64,000 bases of DNA, from contig OZ231126.1 in assembly GCA_965153355.1 (NCBI GenBank), positions 88,474,001-88,538,000 of the forward strand, in the 5' to 3' direction. Shown piece by piece: positions 36,188 to 46,776 of this stretch. How positions within the stretch are numbered: the first letter of the stretch is position 1; each line of letters opens with the position of its first letter. Origin of the DNA: Flaccisagitta enflata. Taxonomy: Eukaryota > Chaetognatha > Sagittoidea > Aphragmophora. The translations under genes were made by a program, and so were the position numbers. Under the pieces are notes generated by a model, which saw only the letters and a program-made list of their open reading frames with translations, searched no databases and had not been told where the DNA came from.

Positions 36188-36899
36188 GTAGTTATTTGTG
36201 ACCATTAAGCCATTTCATGATGAGCATAGTGACAGACGAAGTTGGTTAACTAAACATATTCAAAACATTGTGAAACCGTATATGTAACTTATGGTAAGAA
36301 TTGATGAAGGACTTATCATCGGCTTTTCATCAGTAAATACCGATGAAACATCCTTCTCGGTAAAGACTGCGGAATCAGCTGACATAGCGACTACGATTCT
36401 CAAAGAGAAAAGATTCATCATCATGGATCGATCGATCGAGAGATCGAGAGATGAAGCAAACCCACTTAATTTTTATGAATTTACTTTTTAGTACATGTCT
36501 TCATCGGTGTATGGTAGATTTATTAATTCAGAATATATTCTTTGCTTTACCCAGTCCTTTTCTTGGGTTATATTGAAGAAAAAAGTTTTTGGTTTCATTT
36601 TATGGAAACTGAGTGATGCGCGTATTTACTAGTCAGTGAGGGTTTACAATAGGAACTGTTTATTGACTCGGTATACGTCACAGCTGATCGCCTGGTCATC
36701 GCTATCAAGTATCATCGATAAACACGCTTCATCGTCATCGGGAGAGGATGATTATTCATTTAGCACTCAATAACGGACAACGGGAATTCACCCATCTTTT
36801 GCCATGACTATTATATGACGTTATATGACGTAAGAAATGAGATAAGAAATGCAGAATAGAGAGAACCGCGGTCATTTCAGTTTTGGTTGAACGAAATCT
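36188..36899. other. no supported feature
   Basis: A 66-codon plus frame at 36291-36491 (SSVNTDETSFSVKTAESAD) has no known family and no clear splice sites. The remainder is unique-looking. 36755-36890 leads into the 20-bp array. Confidence 0.4.
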
Positions 36900-37465
36900 A
36901 ATCCATGGACAAGTGACACTTGTGGTGGACAAGTGACACTTGCGGTGGACAAGTGACACTTGCGGTGGACAAGTGACACTTGCGGTGGACAAGTGACACT
37001 TGCGGTGGACAAGTGACACTTGCTGTGGACAAGTGACACTTGCTGTGGACAAGTGACACTTGCTGTGGACAAGTGACACATGATGTGGACAAGTGACACA
37101 TGATGTGGACAAGTGACACATGATGTGGACAAGTGACACATGATGTGGAAAAGTGACACATGATGTGGACAAGTGACACATGATGTGGACAAGTGACACA
37201 TGATGTGGACAAGTGACACATGATGTGGACAAGTGACACATGATGTGGATTAGTGACAGATGTGGACAAACGACACATGTGGACATGCAACACATGTGGA
37301 CATGGGACACATGATTTGGACAAATGACACATGATGTGGACAAGTGACACATGATGCGGACAAGTGACACATAATGGGGTCAAGTGATACATAATGGGGA
37401 CAAGTGACACAATGGGGACAAGTGACACATGAAGCGGACAAGTGACACTTGATGTGGACAACTGA
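36900..37465. repeat. 20-bp minisatellite (ATGTGGACAAGTGACACATG)n
   Basis: About 28 units. Successive homogenised variants: TGCGGTGGACAAGTGACACT, TGCTGTGGACAAGTGACACT, TGATGTGGACAAGTGACACA, then degenerate TAATGGGGACAAGTGACAC units. Cys-rich minus-strand translations (SLVHIMCHLSTSCVTCPH) are artefacts of the 20-bp period read over three units. Confidence 0.95.
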
Positions 37466-37559
37466 CTCTTGAGGATATGTGAAAATTGAGGTCAAGCAGC
37501 TTCGATAAATACGTCATAAAAACATTAGAAAACACAATGGTTAACATCGTAAAATAAAG

Positions 37560-37745
37560 ATCACTGAATAGTCGCAAAATAGTCGCAAAATAGTCATAAA
37601 ATAGTCGTAAATTAGTCGTAAAATAGTCGTAAAATAGTCGTAAAATGCGACGCAAAATGCGACGCAAAATGCGACGCAAAATGCGACGCAAAATGTGATG
37701 CAAAATGCGACGCAAAATGCGACGCAAATTGCGTCGCAAAATGCA
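37560..37745. repeat. short minisatellites AAAATAGTCGT and AAAATGCGACGC
   Basis: AAATAGTCGTA units (11 bp) to about 37645 change into 12-bp AAAATGCGACGC units to 37745. Confidence 0.9.
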
Positions 37746-37756
37746 TTACGATCTTA

Positions 37757-37913
37757 CAAGTGAAAGGTTCGCGACTCTTTTTCCGGGACTTAGGCGTTTT
37801 GGCGGCAGAGTCATGAACCTTTCACTTTCAGGGGGAACAAGGTTCGCGACTCTTTTTCCGGGACTTAAGCGTTTTGGCGGCAGAGTCGCGAACCTTTCAC
37901 TTGTTCCCCCTGA
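37757..37913. mobile_element. double-hairpin element
   Basis: Left CAAGTGAAAGGTTCGCGACTCT (37757-) and right AGAGTCGCGAACCTTTCACTTG (-37903) are exact inverted copies. Between them lie an internal AGAGTCATGAACCTTTCACTTT and a second AAGGTTCGCGACTCT, so the unit is two tandem hairpins. TCAGGGGGAACAAG and CTTGTTCCCCCTGA add a further inverted pair around the second one. Confidence 0.75.
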
Positions 37914-38039
37914 ACAGTATCTGGGTCCGCGACGGAAGGGGGTTAAAGATCACCAATTCCATAAGATCGCTATGACCAAAAGATCGCTAACCCTGTAAGT
38001 TTGCCAAAACTATGAGTCTTTACATTTAGAGCCGCCATA

Positions 38040-39060
38040 CAAAGTTTCATGCAAATCCGTTGAAAAATGACAAAGTTATGCACGTTTTTCACTTTTAGGC
38101 TAGTAGGGTGGTTGGGTGGTAGGCTGGTTTAGATAAATAGTGTGCGTATGTTGAGTTCTTCCATTTAGAGACTCCATACCAAGTTTCAACCAATTTGGTT
38201 GAAAAATGTCCAATTTATGTAAGTTTTTACTTTTAGGCCGGTAAGCTGGTTGGTTGGTAGGTTGATTTGGCCGGTTAGCATGCTCAAACATAAATATATC
38301 ACATACATGAGTTGAGTCGTTCCATCTAGAGACTCCATACCAAATTTCAACCAAATTGGTTGAAAAACGCCAAAGATATGCACATTTATCACTTTTTGGT
38401 TGGTAGGCTGGTTGGGTGGTAGGCTGGTTTGACAGGATAAATAGTGCGCATATGTTGAGTTCTTCCATTTAGAGACCCAATACCAAGTTTCAACCAAATT
38501 AGTTGAAAAATGACAAAGTTAAGCAAGTTTTTCACTTTTGGGCCGGTTGGCTGGTTGGGTGGTAGGTCGGTTTGGCCGGTTAGCATGCTCAAATGCATAT
38601 AAATCACATACACATGTTGAGTCCTTCCATTTAGAGACTCCATACCAAATTTCAACCAAATCGGTTGAAAAATGCCAAAGTTATGCACGTTTTTCACTTT
38701 TAGGCCGGTAGGCTGGTTGGGTGGTAGGCTGGTTTGACAGGATAAATAGTGCGCATATGTTGAGTTCTTCCATTTAGAGACCCCATACCAAGTTTCAACC
38801 AAATTAGTTGAAAAATGCCAAAGTTATGCAAGTTTTTCACTTTTAGGCCGGTTGGCTGGTTGGGTGGTAGGTCGGTTTGGCCGGTTAGCATGCTCAAATG
38901 CATATAAATCACATACACATGTTGAGTCCTTCCATTTAGAGACTCCATACCAAATTTCAACCAAATCGGTTGAAAAATGCCAAAGTTATGCACGTTTTTC
39001 ACTTTTAGGCTGGTAGGCTGGTTGGGCCGGTTGGGTTGGTCGGATCGCAAAAATCGGATA
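38040..39060. repeat. ~150-bp tandem repeat with alternating A/B units
   Basis: About seven units, each with CCATTTAGAGACTCCATACC, TTTCAACCAAAT, GGTTGAAAAATGCCAAAGTT and TTTTTCACTTTTAGGC, then a GGCTGGTTGGGTGGTAGG segment. Alternate units carry GACAGGATAAATAGTGCGCATA or GGCCGGTTAGCATGCTCAAA, so the true period is about 305 bp. Confidence 0.9.
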
Positions 39061-39159
39061 GGATGTAAAGCGCCCTACCCTAGTACAACTTCCCACCAAA
39101 TATCAACCAAATCGATCAAAGCATTAAAAAGTTATCCATTTTTTAAAATCCCTGACGAC

Positions 39160-39192
39160 AACAACGACGACGACGACGACGACGACGACGAC
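39160..39192. repeat. (GAC)n short microsatellite
   Basis: ACAACGACGACGACGACG run. Confidence 0.9.
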
Positions 39193-39489
39193 ACCCACCC
39201 GCCTTGACTTATAGTCCGCGTCGGAATGATATTCCGTCGCGGACAAAAAACTCTTACGACGCACTGAAACTTGAGATAGAGAAACTTACCCATAGGACAA
39301 ACTAACCAATCGCATTGGCAATTCTATTTTGGTAACTGCCTGCTGAATTTTTTTCCAACTATTTATGTTTAATCACATAAAAGGAATCATCTTTTATAGC
39401 CAAATGGTAGAATGGGAAATAGGAATGAAGGAAATTCGATTATGAAGTTATGAAAAGATGAAAAAAATAAGTAACAATCAATTTTTTTC

Positions 39490-39640
39490 AGCTCACACAG
39501 AATTCCAAATTTGCATAGGAAATCAAAATTTCCACGAATAAAGAATATAGCGCGGTCAGTGACTGAGTTAGGGATCGCGCTATGTTCTTATTTTGTTGAG
39601 ATTTTGATCTATGCAAATTTGGACTTCTGTGTAGATCATA
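39490..39640. mobile_element. short inverted-repeat element
   Basis: CACACAGAATTCCAAATTTGCATAGG at the left and TCTATGCAAATTTGGACTTC TGTGTAG at the right pair, and inside TATAGCGCGGTC pairs with GATCGCGCTATG around about 39565. It is a palindromic MITE or the centre of a larger one. Confidence 0.6.
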
Positions 39641-39884
39641 GTACAACAACAAATGGAAATTTTAACTGCATTTTGTATATTTTTTCGACCATATAATTCA
39701 CTATGCAAGACTTGAACTGACTAATTGTAATCAATACATGCAAAATATATCTATTCACATGTTAATTGATAACATCCAAACAAAAATTTTTTTCATATTT
39801 GATTTTATAAAAATCATGATTCATCTGGCTTGGGTAGCTAATTCTTTGGTAATTTTCAGTGCGTCTTACACAGACGCGTCGGAG

Positions 39885-40200
39885 CTTAAGAAATGGTCGA
39901 GAAAGTATTCGATGGTCAGCGGCACCGATGCCCCGAAGTTAATATAAGTGGAGATGAGACGGAAAGAGGGGCAGTGGCTCTGAAGGAACTAATGATCTAT
40001 GCTTGGGCTCATGAAGAATCTTCGGGAATCATTCGGCCTAGGGGGTTAAGATAACAGATATTTGGCTACAACTTCAGCCATAAGGCTTTGATTGACTCGA
40101 ACCATGAGGCTGTGATTTGGTCTCAGAAGTGGTGATCTGGAACTTAGGCTGAGATTTGGGCCTTGTGGCTAAGATTTTGGCCTCATGGCTGAACGAGAGA
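39885..40200. mobile_element. degenerate copy of the GATGGTCAGCGG composite element
   Basis: TATTCGATGGTCAGCGGCACC, then GAGGGGCAGTGGCTCTGAAGG and GATCTATGCTTGGGCTCATG, followed at 40075-40200 by a decayed 20-bp GGCTGAGATTTGGGCCTTG minisatellite. The same order is seen at 55366-56112 and 57748-58295. The right terminal repeat was not seen here. Confidence 0.5.
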
Positions 40201-40640
40201 GAACTAAAGCGTGTCACGACACAATTGCCCAGATGCCTTCGGAGTAAAACGAATTCAAAAACGCTGAGAAGGAAATGGTCATTAGGCCTTTGAAGATCGC
40301 ACAGCAAGGGACAAGATGGCCAACTCACTAGTTGTTTTCGCCAAAATGCAACTCATTACTTTTCACTGATGCCGCCCCCACGATTTATTTCCCCCCTCTG
40401 GACTGCTCTATCTGTCTAATACCCATCCGTTGCAACCGCCCTTCTTCCGTACTGACTACAGTACATGCCAAATGTCCAAAATGTCAATCCAAAATATCCA
40501 TCTTCTCACGTGCGTATGATAGCTATGATGCTCCACTCAATGAGTGTTTGTACTATGTCAACTTTTCTGTAGGGATAGTGCTCCCATCCTCCAGTTCCAT
40601 GTCGTCCTTTTGGTTCTCCCAATAAGTCCCATTTTTTTCT
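40201..40640. other. no supported feature
   Basis: A 97-codon plus frame (40332-40625) shows no family and no match to the upstream part of the PKA regulatory subunit expected on this side. The upstream kinase subunit exons were not found in the window. Confidence 0.4.
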
Positions 40641-40644
40641 TTTT

Positions 40645-40820
<176 letters not shown>

Positions 40821-40841
40821 CTTTCTGTTTCACATTAATAG

Positions 40842-40970
40842 GAGAGGAGATAATTCGCCAAGGAGAGGATGGGGATAACTTCTACATTATCGACTCTGGA
40901 ATCTTTGACATTTTTGTCAAGGATAACGAGAGTGGGCAACAAAGGCTCGTCGCTACGCACACTGACTCGG
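40842..40970 (+). CDS. PKA type II regulatory subunit, exon in cAMP-binding domain A
   Basis: Exon of 129 bases after CACATTAATAG. It enters with two bases completing a codon and exits with one base before GTTAAT. It encodes [20 protein letters not shown] and [22 protein letters not shown]. The pattern IxQGxxGDNFYxIDxGxFDIFV is the conserved first half of the A cyclic-nucleotide-binding domain of PKA regulatory subunits, which hold the catalytic subunit inactive until cAMP binds. The one-base exit joins to GT at 41551 as Gly, giving [13 protein letters not shown]. Upstream exons (docking domain, inhibitor site) were not found. Confidence 0.92.
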
Positions 40971-41550
40971 GTTAATGGAGATAGGATTAGATGGTCATGG
41001 CTCTCTGAAGTCCTTGCATATCTATAGGACTTCCGTCCGTCGGTTGGTTGGTCGGTCAGTTCACGCAAACGTATAAACAGCGCAAACCGGCTGGTTGCAA
41101 CTTCTTTCTTTGGTCCGGTCATCCCCCATGCTTTCACATTCATTTTCATTTATTCAATCATACAAAACATTCATTCGCAATACCGTGTTTCCTCTTGTTA
41201 GCGCTTACAAAACTGAAGAAAAAAATATTGCTTGTTCAACCTTCTTGTTAGTTAAATCGGGCAAAATTAAAAATACTGAAAAATTAGGAGAAATAGAAGA
41301 TATTGGGTTAAAACAGACACAAGAAGTTATTCAATCACTAAAATTTACACATTGAGTAAGAAAAATGAAAAAATACATTCAATTCAATATCTACAAAAAT
41401 GCCGATTTTTACATAGCATACTGAAGACAAAATTTTTCTTTTCAAAGAGGGGTGGCTCTAATTAGAGATAATACGATATTCTTAATCAGCGAGGCGCACA
41501 TATTGTCCCTTACTTGGCCTTTTATTTGAGTTATCCGATATCACTTCCAG
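40971..41550 (+). mobile_element. PKA intron largely made of a CGCACTT-type HINE-like element
   Basis: From about 41005 the intron shows CTATAGGACTTCCGTCCGTCGG, a GGTTGGTTGGTCGGTC core, CACGCAAACGT and an ATTCATTTATTC core as in 60338-60660. It ends AATCAGCGAGGCGCACATAT and CTTACTTGGCCTTTTATTTG. The 5' hairpin is degraded. Little non-element DNA remains in this intron. Confidence 0.55.
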
Positions 41551-41647
41551 GTTACTTCGGCGAACTCGCTCTTATGTACGACAAACCACGTTCTGCCACT
41601 GTTATTGCAAAAACGAATGGAGTTCTTTGGACAATGGATCAGGACAG
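41551..41647 (+). CDS. PKA type II regulatory subunit, phosphate-binding cassette exon
   Basis: Exon of 97 bases after TATCACTTCCAG, leaving with two bases before GTTGGA. It encodes [32 protein letters not shown] (Gly shared with the previous exon). [15 protein letters not shown] is the phosphate-binding cassette of domain A: the Glu of GELA contacts the cAMP ribose and the Arg of PRSAT its phosphate. LMY and the later FRR favour type II over type I. Confidence 0.95.
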
Positions 41648-41808
41648 GTTGGAAAACTAGAGGGCAGCCATGAATCTTCTTTTGTCTATATTCAATTAGT
41701 ATGTAAAGCGTACATCCCTTTGTGTGTTAAAAATTCTTTTCATCTTGCTCCAGCTAATAATTTTTTTTTTATACCTTTTACTTATTTTTATAAATTTCTT
41801 TCTTCAAG

Positions 41809-41974
41809 TTTTCGCCGCGTCGTTATCAAGAGAGAAATGATGCGACGAAAAACATACGAAAAGTTCCTCGAGGGAGTTCCTATTCTCAAATGTTTAAACG
41901 AGGACGAACGGATGAACGTGTGTGACGCGCTTATACCACAGTACTTCAGCGATGGAGAAGTCATCATCAAGCAG
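41809..41974 (+). CDS. PKA type II regulatory subunit, domain A-B linker exon
   Basis: Exon of 166 bases after TTCTTTCTTCAAG, ending in phase 0 at CAG|GTAATA. It encodes S-FRRVVIKREMMRRKTYEKFL EGVPILKCLNEDERMNVCDA and LIPQYFSDGEVIIKQ. It covers the long B/C helix after domain A (RRxxIK...RRKxYExFLxxVPxLK) and the first strands of domain B. The next exon should start with the GDxA..MYFI motif. I found none on the plus strand up to the right edge, so it is missed, far away or missing from this assembly. Overall identity to insect and vertebrate RII is clear. Confidence 0.95.
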
Positions 41975-43189
41975 GTAATAATGGCTGTTACCAAACTAGT
42001 TCGAATGTACGGCTACCCATGCCCAGGTCGCGTGCGAGTGGGAGGGTACTGTAGCAGTATTTGTGAAGAGGCTGTGATACATCAGGGAAAAACAGTCGTA
42101 AATTCTTGGAAATGACAATAACAAAGAAGTGGTACCCAGTTACAAGGCTCAAACTTTATCAGTCATTAAAAACTAAGCTTCCCTAGCCTTGAGAAAAGTA
42201 TAAATATTTGCGCAAATTAATGCGGAGACATTTTCTACATTCCTGTTACAAAATATGGGCTAGAAACGAAAAGGATCTGACTTCGGAAATGGGGCTAAAT
42301 TTAGCGAAAAATTTACGACAGAAAAAGCGAGATGAAAAACACGAGTTCTCCGAAGATGATAACTGATCACAAACGGTTCGGCAAGCACAAAATTATGCGT
42401 TTACACACTATTTTGACTCGAACATCACAATTTTACGATACAACGGACAGACCGACAAAGCAAGCTATAGTATCACGTAGCATGCAACTAAAACATCCAC
42501 TGACAAGCAGCCATGCTGGTACAAAATTGGAGAGAAAAAAGTACAATCACGAGCCTGAATTGAATTTGATTTCCCATGTATTTATGTCATAATTTGATAA
42601 CATCAACATAAAAGCTGACATTTCACATTGATTATGGATCCTCAGTGTAACTGATCGAGGTTCGAGGACCACGTTGAATAATTCATCCCATTGCCATTTT
42701 TGCCATTCGAAACTTTCTCGTAAGTAGTCTCGCTATTCGCCGATGGTGCAGCAATTATTCGTGCGTTTTCATAGATGTGCGACTCGCCACAGCCACGGCG
42801 TCAGTGTCGTATTGTTGCAGGAGAAAGGCACGATCCCTCCGACTTGCATCATTTTCGTGCTGTAGCCAAAAGTGAGAAAGAAATGGGATGGAAACTTTGG
42901 AAAATGTGATTACGGATAAGGGACTTCTATTCACCCTTGCCACAATCCACTTTCGTCGTTGGCTTAAGCATCTAAACCCCTCCATTCTAATTGGATTTGA
43001 CTGAGGAAATTGTGTTTTGACAGGCAACGGGCAAAGGCTGCCGACCAAACGAAGCCCACGCGGCCTCCCATCAATGAATATACAGACGGGGGTAGAGGAA
43101 AGGTTTATGTGCTCTTTTTACACCCGCACTAACGGAACAACCAAGTCAATGACTGTTTTGAAACAAAACGATGATATAACGCTACTAAA
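41975..43189. other. probable PKA subunit intron, no supported exon
   Basis: An acceptor-like TTTTGACAG at 43013-43021 is followed by a short open frame (AKAADQTKPTRPPINEYTDGG) that does not fit PKA subunit domain B. A 97-codon minus frame at 42755-43048 also lacks family features. Neither is called. Confidence 0.35.
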
Positions 43190-45010
43190 TGGGTACGGTC
43201 TAGTAGGCCTAAGATACTTAGTCCTAGGGTTTTACAGTCCTAAGGTCTAACTGTCCTAAGGTCTAGTAGTCCTAGAGTCTATTAGTACTAGGGTTTACTA
43301 GTCCTAATAACAAGGTTGACTAGTCCTAAAGGGATTAAATAAGGAGGGTCTGATAGTCCTAAAGTAAAGGTTTTTCAGTACTAAGGTCCAGTAGTCCTAG
43401 GGTCGACTAGTCCTAAGGGAGGAGGTCCACTAGTCCTAACTGATAGACTAGTAGACCCTGTCTTAATTAGGTCTAGTAGACCCTGTCATAGGGTTTACTA
43501 GTCCTAAATAAAGATTATCTGCTTGAGAGTTGATCTCATTTTTAGGACTAATAGACCTTGGCTAAGGGTTTGTTAGTCCTAATTAAAAAATGACAAATCA
43601 AGCATTTAGGACTAGTAGACCCTGTAACAAGGTTTACTAGTCCTAAAAAGTCAATGGACAAAACAAAAAACAAAACAAAACAAAACAAGTGTATATATCA
43701 TGCTATTAGCTTCGGTCCAACTTTTTGAAAATAGATAAAATATTACATAAATTAATTTGCTTTATACACCTATAGTGTTTTATCCATTGACTGAAAATTA
43801 AAGATATCGTGTTTGTAAATCTATCTTTTTATTAGGATTAATAGACCCTGGCTAAGGGTTTGTTAGTCTTAATCACAAAAGGGCAGATCAAGTATTTAGG
43901 TGTAGTAGACCCTGTCATGGGGTTTACTAGTCCTAGATAAAAAAGGGTGAAATCAAATATTTAGGACTAGTAGACCCTGTCACAGGGTTTACTAGTTCTA
44001 AATGAGAAAAAGCAAATCAAGTATTTAGGACTAGTAGACCCTGTTACAGGGTTAACTAGTGCTAAATTAAAGATTTTGTACTTGTAAGTCGATCTCAATT
44101 TTAGGACTACTAGACTCTATTTATGGGTTTGTTAGTCCTAATTAAGAAAGGGCGATTCAAATATTTAGGACTAGTACATGCTGTTACTAAACAGTCAAGG
44201 AACCAAATGTTAAGTATGTATATCATACTATTACTTCAGATCTAACAGTTAAGTATGTATATCATACTATTACTTCAGATCTAACATCTTAAAAATCAAC
44301 AAATTATCATATGCACTAATTAGTGGTTGAAATTACAGTTGGCTGTTAACTGATAATCAAAATATAAAAGCAGGCTATAACTAACAACCAGTTATGCTTA
44401 CATTTCAGCTAGCTTTAACATTTTTTGTAAAATTACAGTAAGCTGTAATTTAAATCCCAGGTTATTTCATACATTATCTTTTTCTTTTTCAAAAAATAAA
44501 ATCAAAACTAATGATATGATAAATACATCTACACTGTTCTGTCCATTGACTGTGAATTTAAGATTCGGTTTTTAGGACTAGTAAGCCTTTCTTTTAGGAT
44601 TTACCATGTCAGTCATTCAACTAGATATTTGATCTCAGCATTTTTCTTTAGTACTAGTAAACCCTTGCATAACAAATATTCACTGTCAGCCTGGATAACT
44701 TTTACCTTTAGGACTATATAACCCTCCTCTTAGGACTAGAGGACCCACTTATTTGTTTAGGACTAGTAGACCTTAGAACTAATGGACCCCATCTTAGTTG
44801 CTTTTAGGACTTATAGACCTCAATCTTAGGACTATCTGACCCTCTTATGTCAAGTGCTTTAGAACTAGTAAACCTTAGGACAAAAAAACCTTAGGACTAA
44901 TTAATCTTAGGACTAGTAGACCCTAGGACTAACGGGTCTTAGTACCAAGTCTTAGTACCAAGTCTTAGTACAAAGTCTTAGTACCAAGTATCTTAGGACT
45001 AATAGGAGGT
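43190..45010. repeat. cluster of ACTAGT-centred hairpin repeats
   Basis: Dozens of TAGGACTAGTAGACC and GGTTTACTAGTCCTA words. Several form complete inverted units, e.g. 43606-43647, 43961-44002 and 44022-44065: TTTAGGACTAGTAGACCCTG next to CAGGGTTTACTAGTCCTAAA. Spacers (AAAAGGGCAAATCAAGTAT) make a 60-65 bp period in places. A 41-bp direct duplication (GTATGTATATCATACTATTA core) lies at 44205-44285. No gene. Confidence 0.85.
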
Positions 45011-45057
45011 TCCCCATTTATTGATGTTGTGGAAGCTTGCGTAAGGTACGGGCAAAA

Positions 45058-45272
45058 ATTTTTAGTCACGTGCACGCGACTCTATGACCCGCTCTGTCGG
45101 TCGGTCACGCTGTCTGTCGGTCACGCTTAGTTTTTTTTTTTTAACGTCATTTTGAGTTATTTCAAGACAATTTACATTTACTTTTTTAGTCTTTTAGTCT
45201 TTTAGTCCTCTATTCTTTTGGTCTTATGGTCTAAATAACCGCACGCGACTGTAAGGTGTTGGCCTTGTTTAA
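45058..45272 (+). mobile_element. HINE-like element, CGCGACT family
   Basis: TTTTTAGTCACGTGCACGCGACTCTATG at the 5' end, a GTCGGTCACGC core, a TTTTAGTCTTTTAGTC stretch, then AACCGCACGCGACTGTAAGG and GGCCTTGTTT. The 3' arm repeats CGCGACT of the 5' hairpin. Confidence 0.65.
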
Positions 45273-45359
45273 AGGCACTCAGGAAGTGACGCAGAGACAT
45301 CCTTTTTGCATTGACACTTTTGAAGAGAATGGCCGATAGGATAAAAAGAAACTGAAGAT

Positions 45360-45575
45360 TTAGACGATAACGAAAATATGCAAGAGGACATTAAGTGGAC
45401 GCAGCGGGACCTGCAGCTGATAGAGTTTCTGCCTCTGGACGACGAAGGCGACGGTGACGCAGACGATTATCACACCGAAAAGGACGAAAACGAAGACTAA
45501 GAAAGGCGCCAAAGGCGAGTCCAGAAACGTCTCTACCCGCGAAACGACACTTGCCGAGATAGGTCCGACGCTTCC
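45360..45575 (-). CDS. TMC-family channel protein, last recognised exon
   Basis: Starts after CATCTTTTTTCCCAG in phase 0, directly continuing exon 46445-46597. It encodes GSVGPISASVVSRVETFLDS PLAPFLVFVFVLFGVIIVCV TVAFVVQRQKLYQLQ and then runs to TAA at 45362-45360. In TMC proteins the CGPF loop is followed by a short helix, a L(G/D)SP-type turn and the last membrane span, then a cytosolic tail, as here. The end is uncertain: the frame may stop at 45360, or an unseen splice may lie after LYQLQ. The opposite strand is also open here (QEDIKWTQRDLQLIEFLPLD), which I regard as a shadow. Confidence 0.8.
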   Translation of the reverse strand, partial: GSVGPISASVVSRVETFLDSPLAPFLVFVFVLFGVIIVCVTVAFVVQRQKLYQLQVPLRPLNVLLHIFVIV

Positions 45576-45594
45576 CTGGGAAAAAAGATGAGGG

Positions 45595-45598
<4 letters not shown>

Positions 45599-45677
<79 letters not shown>

Positions 45678-45718
45678 GAGAGACAGAGAGAGAGAGACAG
45701 AGAGATAGACAGACAGTG
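45599..45718. repeat. (GA)n microsatellite upstream of the TMC exon splice site
   Basis: GA with CAGA interruptions. On the coding minus strand it is (CT)n, separated from the exon's CAG by GCCTCCCTCATCTTTTTTCC. Confidence 0.97.
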
Positions 45719-45934
45719 AGTGAGTGAGGTTTAGCAAAGAAGATGATGGCAAGTTGAAGGAGGTCGAAGAAAAGGGAAAAAAAGGCGTAAAATATAAAGA
45801 AAGAGAAAAGGGAAGGATGAGAAAAAAAGAAAGAAAATGCGGGGAAGGATAGAAGAAACAGTAAACTAATTATCCGAGGATCGCACACGCCGATGCCCTG
45901 CTTGGAGTGATCAGCTGAAGAAGTGGAGTGAGAA

Positions 45935-46335
45935 CAGGGCAGCTGCACCAAAGGGCCGATGTCCTGTAGGACAAAAAGGTGAATTTCCAGATGTCTGCAT
46001 TCGAGCCATTAGGGCAATTGTTTTGTCAATTCTCGTTGTTATCCAATGGGAATTTCACATTCTTTTTTCATTTTTCTGTCATTTTTTTCAAGTTATTCAA
46101 TGGAAGTTTTGCATTTTTTTCAGGTTTTTGTTTTGGTCAATTATTCATATTATTCAATGGGAATTTTACATGTCTTCAATATTCCAAGTTATTCCATGGT
46201 GTTATGTCCTTTATAACTATTATAGCAATATTGCGGGCTTGAGAAGTTTAGGAGGGGGGACGCACAGCCGGTACAGGATGCAAGGGTTGGCCCCTTTGTC
46301 CTACAAGACAACGGTCCCTTGGGGCCGCTACCCAA
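45935..46335. mobile_element. ~400-bp TIR element in a TMC intron
   Basis: GGGCCGATGTCCTGTAGGACAAAAAGG at the left is matched in inverted form by CCTTTGTCCTACAAGACAACGG TCC at the right. Inside, TTATTCAATGGGAATTTTACAT is repeated about three times. The ends resemble the GCGGCCCCGA...CGATGCCCTATG ends of the composites at 55366 and 57748. Confidence 0.65.
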
Positions 46336-46444
46336 AAGAGGAATGACGTAAAATTCTCAACTTATTCAGATATTAAAGCAAAAATAATAATTGGTCGCAA
46401 AAGTCAGAAAAGAAAACACGACGATGAGAATAATCATGAGTTAC

Positions 46445-46597
46445 CAGATGGAAAAGCTTGCTGAAGGAGTCAGTTGCCACAAAAGGCCCACATTCTTTGA
46501 TTGGTAGTCCTTGCATCAAAGCCAGTTGGAATGGGAGGACTGATACCACAGCAGCGACGCAGAGAAGCGCGTAGGAAAATACAATGGCATCTAACGA
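46445..46597 (-). CDS. TMC-family channel protein, CGPF exon
   Basis: Exon of 153 bases, phase 0 at both ends, between CTTCTTTTAG and CTG|GTAACT. It encodes SLDAIVFSYALLCVAAVVSV LPFQLALMQGLPIKECGPFV ATDSFSKLFHL. CGPF, preceded by a membrane span, is the hallmark signature of the TMC family. TMC1/2 form the mechanotransduction channel of hair cells, and invertebrate TMC proteins take part in mechanosensation and related functions. Which subfamily this is cannot be told from the fragment. Confidence 0.92.
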
Positions 46598-46644
46598 CTA
46601 AAAGAAGTTATTTAAATCTTTAGTGCACTAATTGCTATTTCATC

Positions 46645-46666
46645 TCTCTCTCTCTCTCTCTCTCTC
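46645..46666. repeat. short (CT)n run
   Basis: Eleven CT units within the TMC intron, on the plus strand. Confidence 0.9.
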
Positions 46667-46776
46667 ATTTCTACGATTTAAATGCAGAACGAACGACCTT
46701 TCGGCCTGCTTTATCCAAAATTCAGCTCCAGGTGACAAAATGGGCGGCAGTACGGAACTTCCAGTGATAAGTTTAC

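Noticed and set aside
36756-37461. Cys-rich protein (CHLSTSCVTCPH) of 187-204 codons
   Set aside because: Arises from the 20-bp minisatellite read over a 60-bp super-period; no signal or family.
37757-37903. tRNA-like GGTTCGCGACTC word
   Set aside because: No acceptor stem, anticodon arm or A box; it is part of an inverted repeat.
43021-43105. Possible next PKA subunit exon after TTTTGACAG
   Set aside because: The translation does not contain the GDxA..MYFI start of domain B and the phase-0 frame stops quickly.
45376-45500. Plus-strand frame QEDIKWTQRDLQLIEFLPLDDEGDGD
   Set aside because: Looks coding by composition, but the minus strand encodes the expected last TMC membrane span in the right phase; the plus frame has no family.
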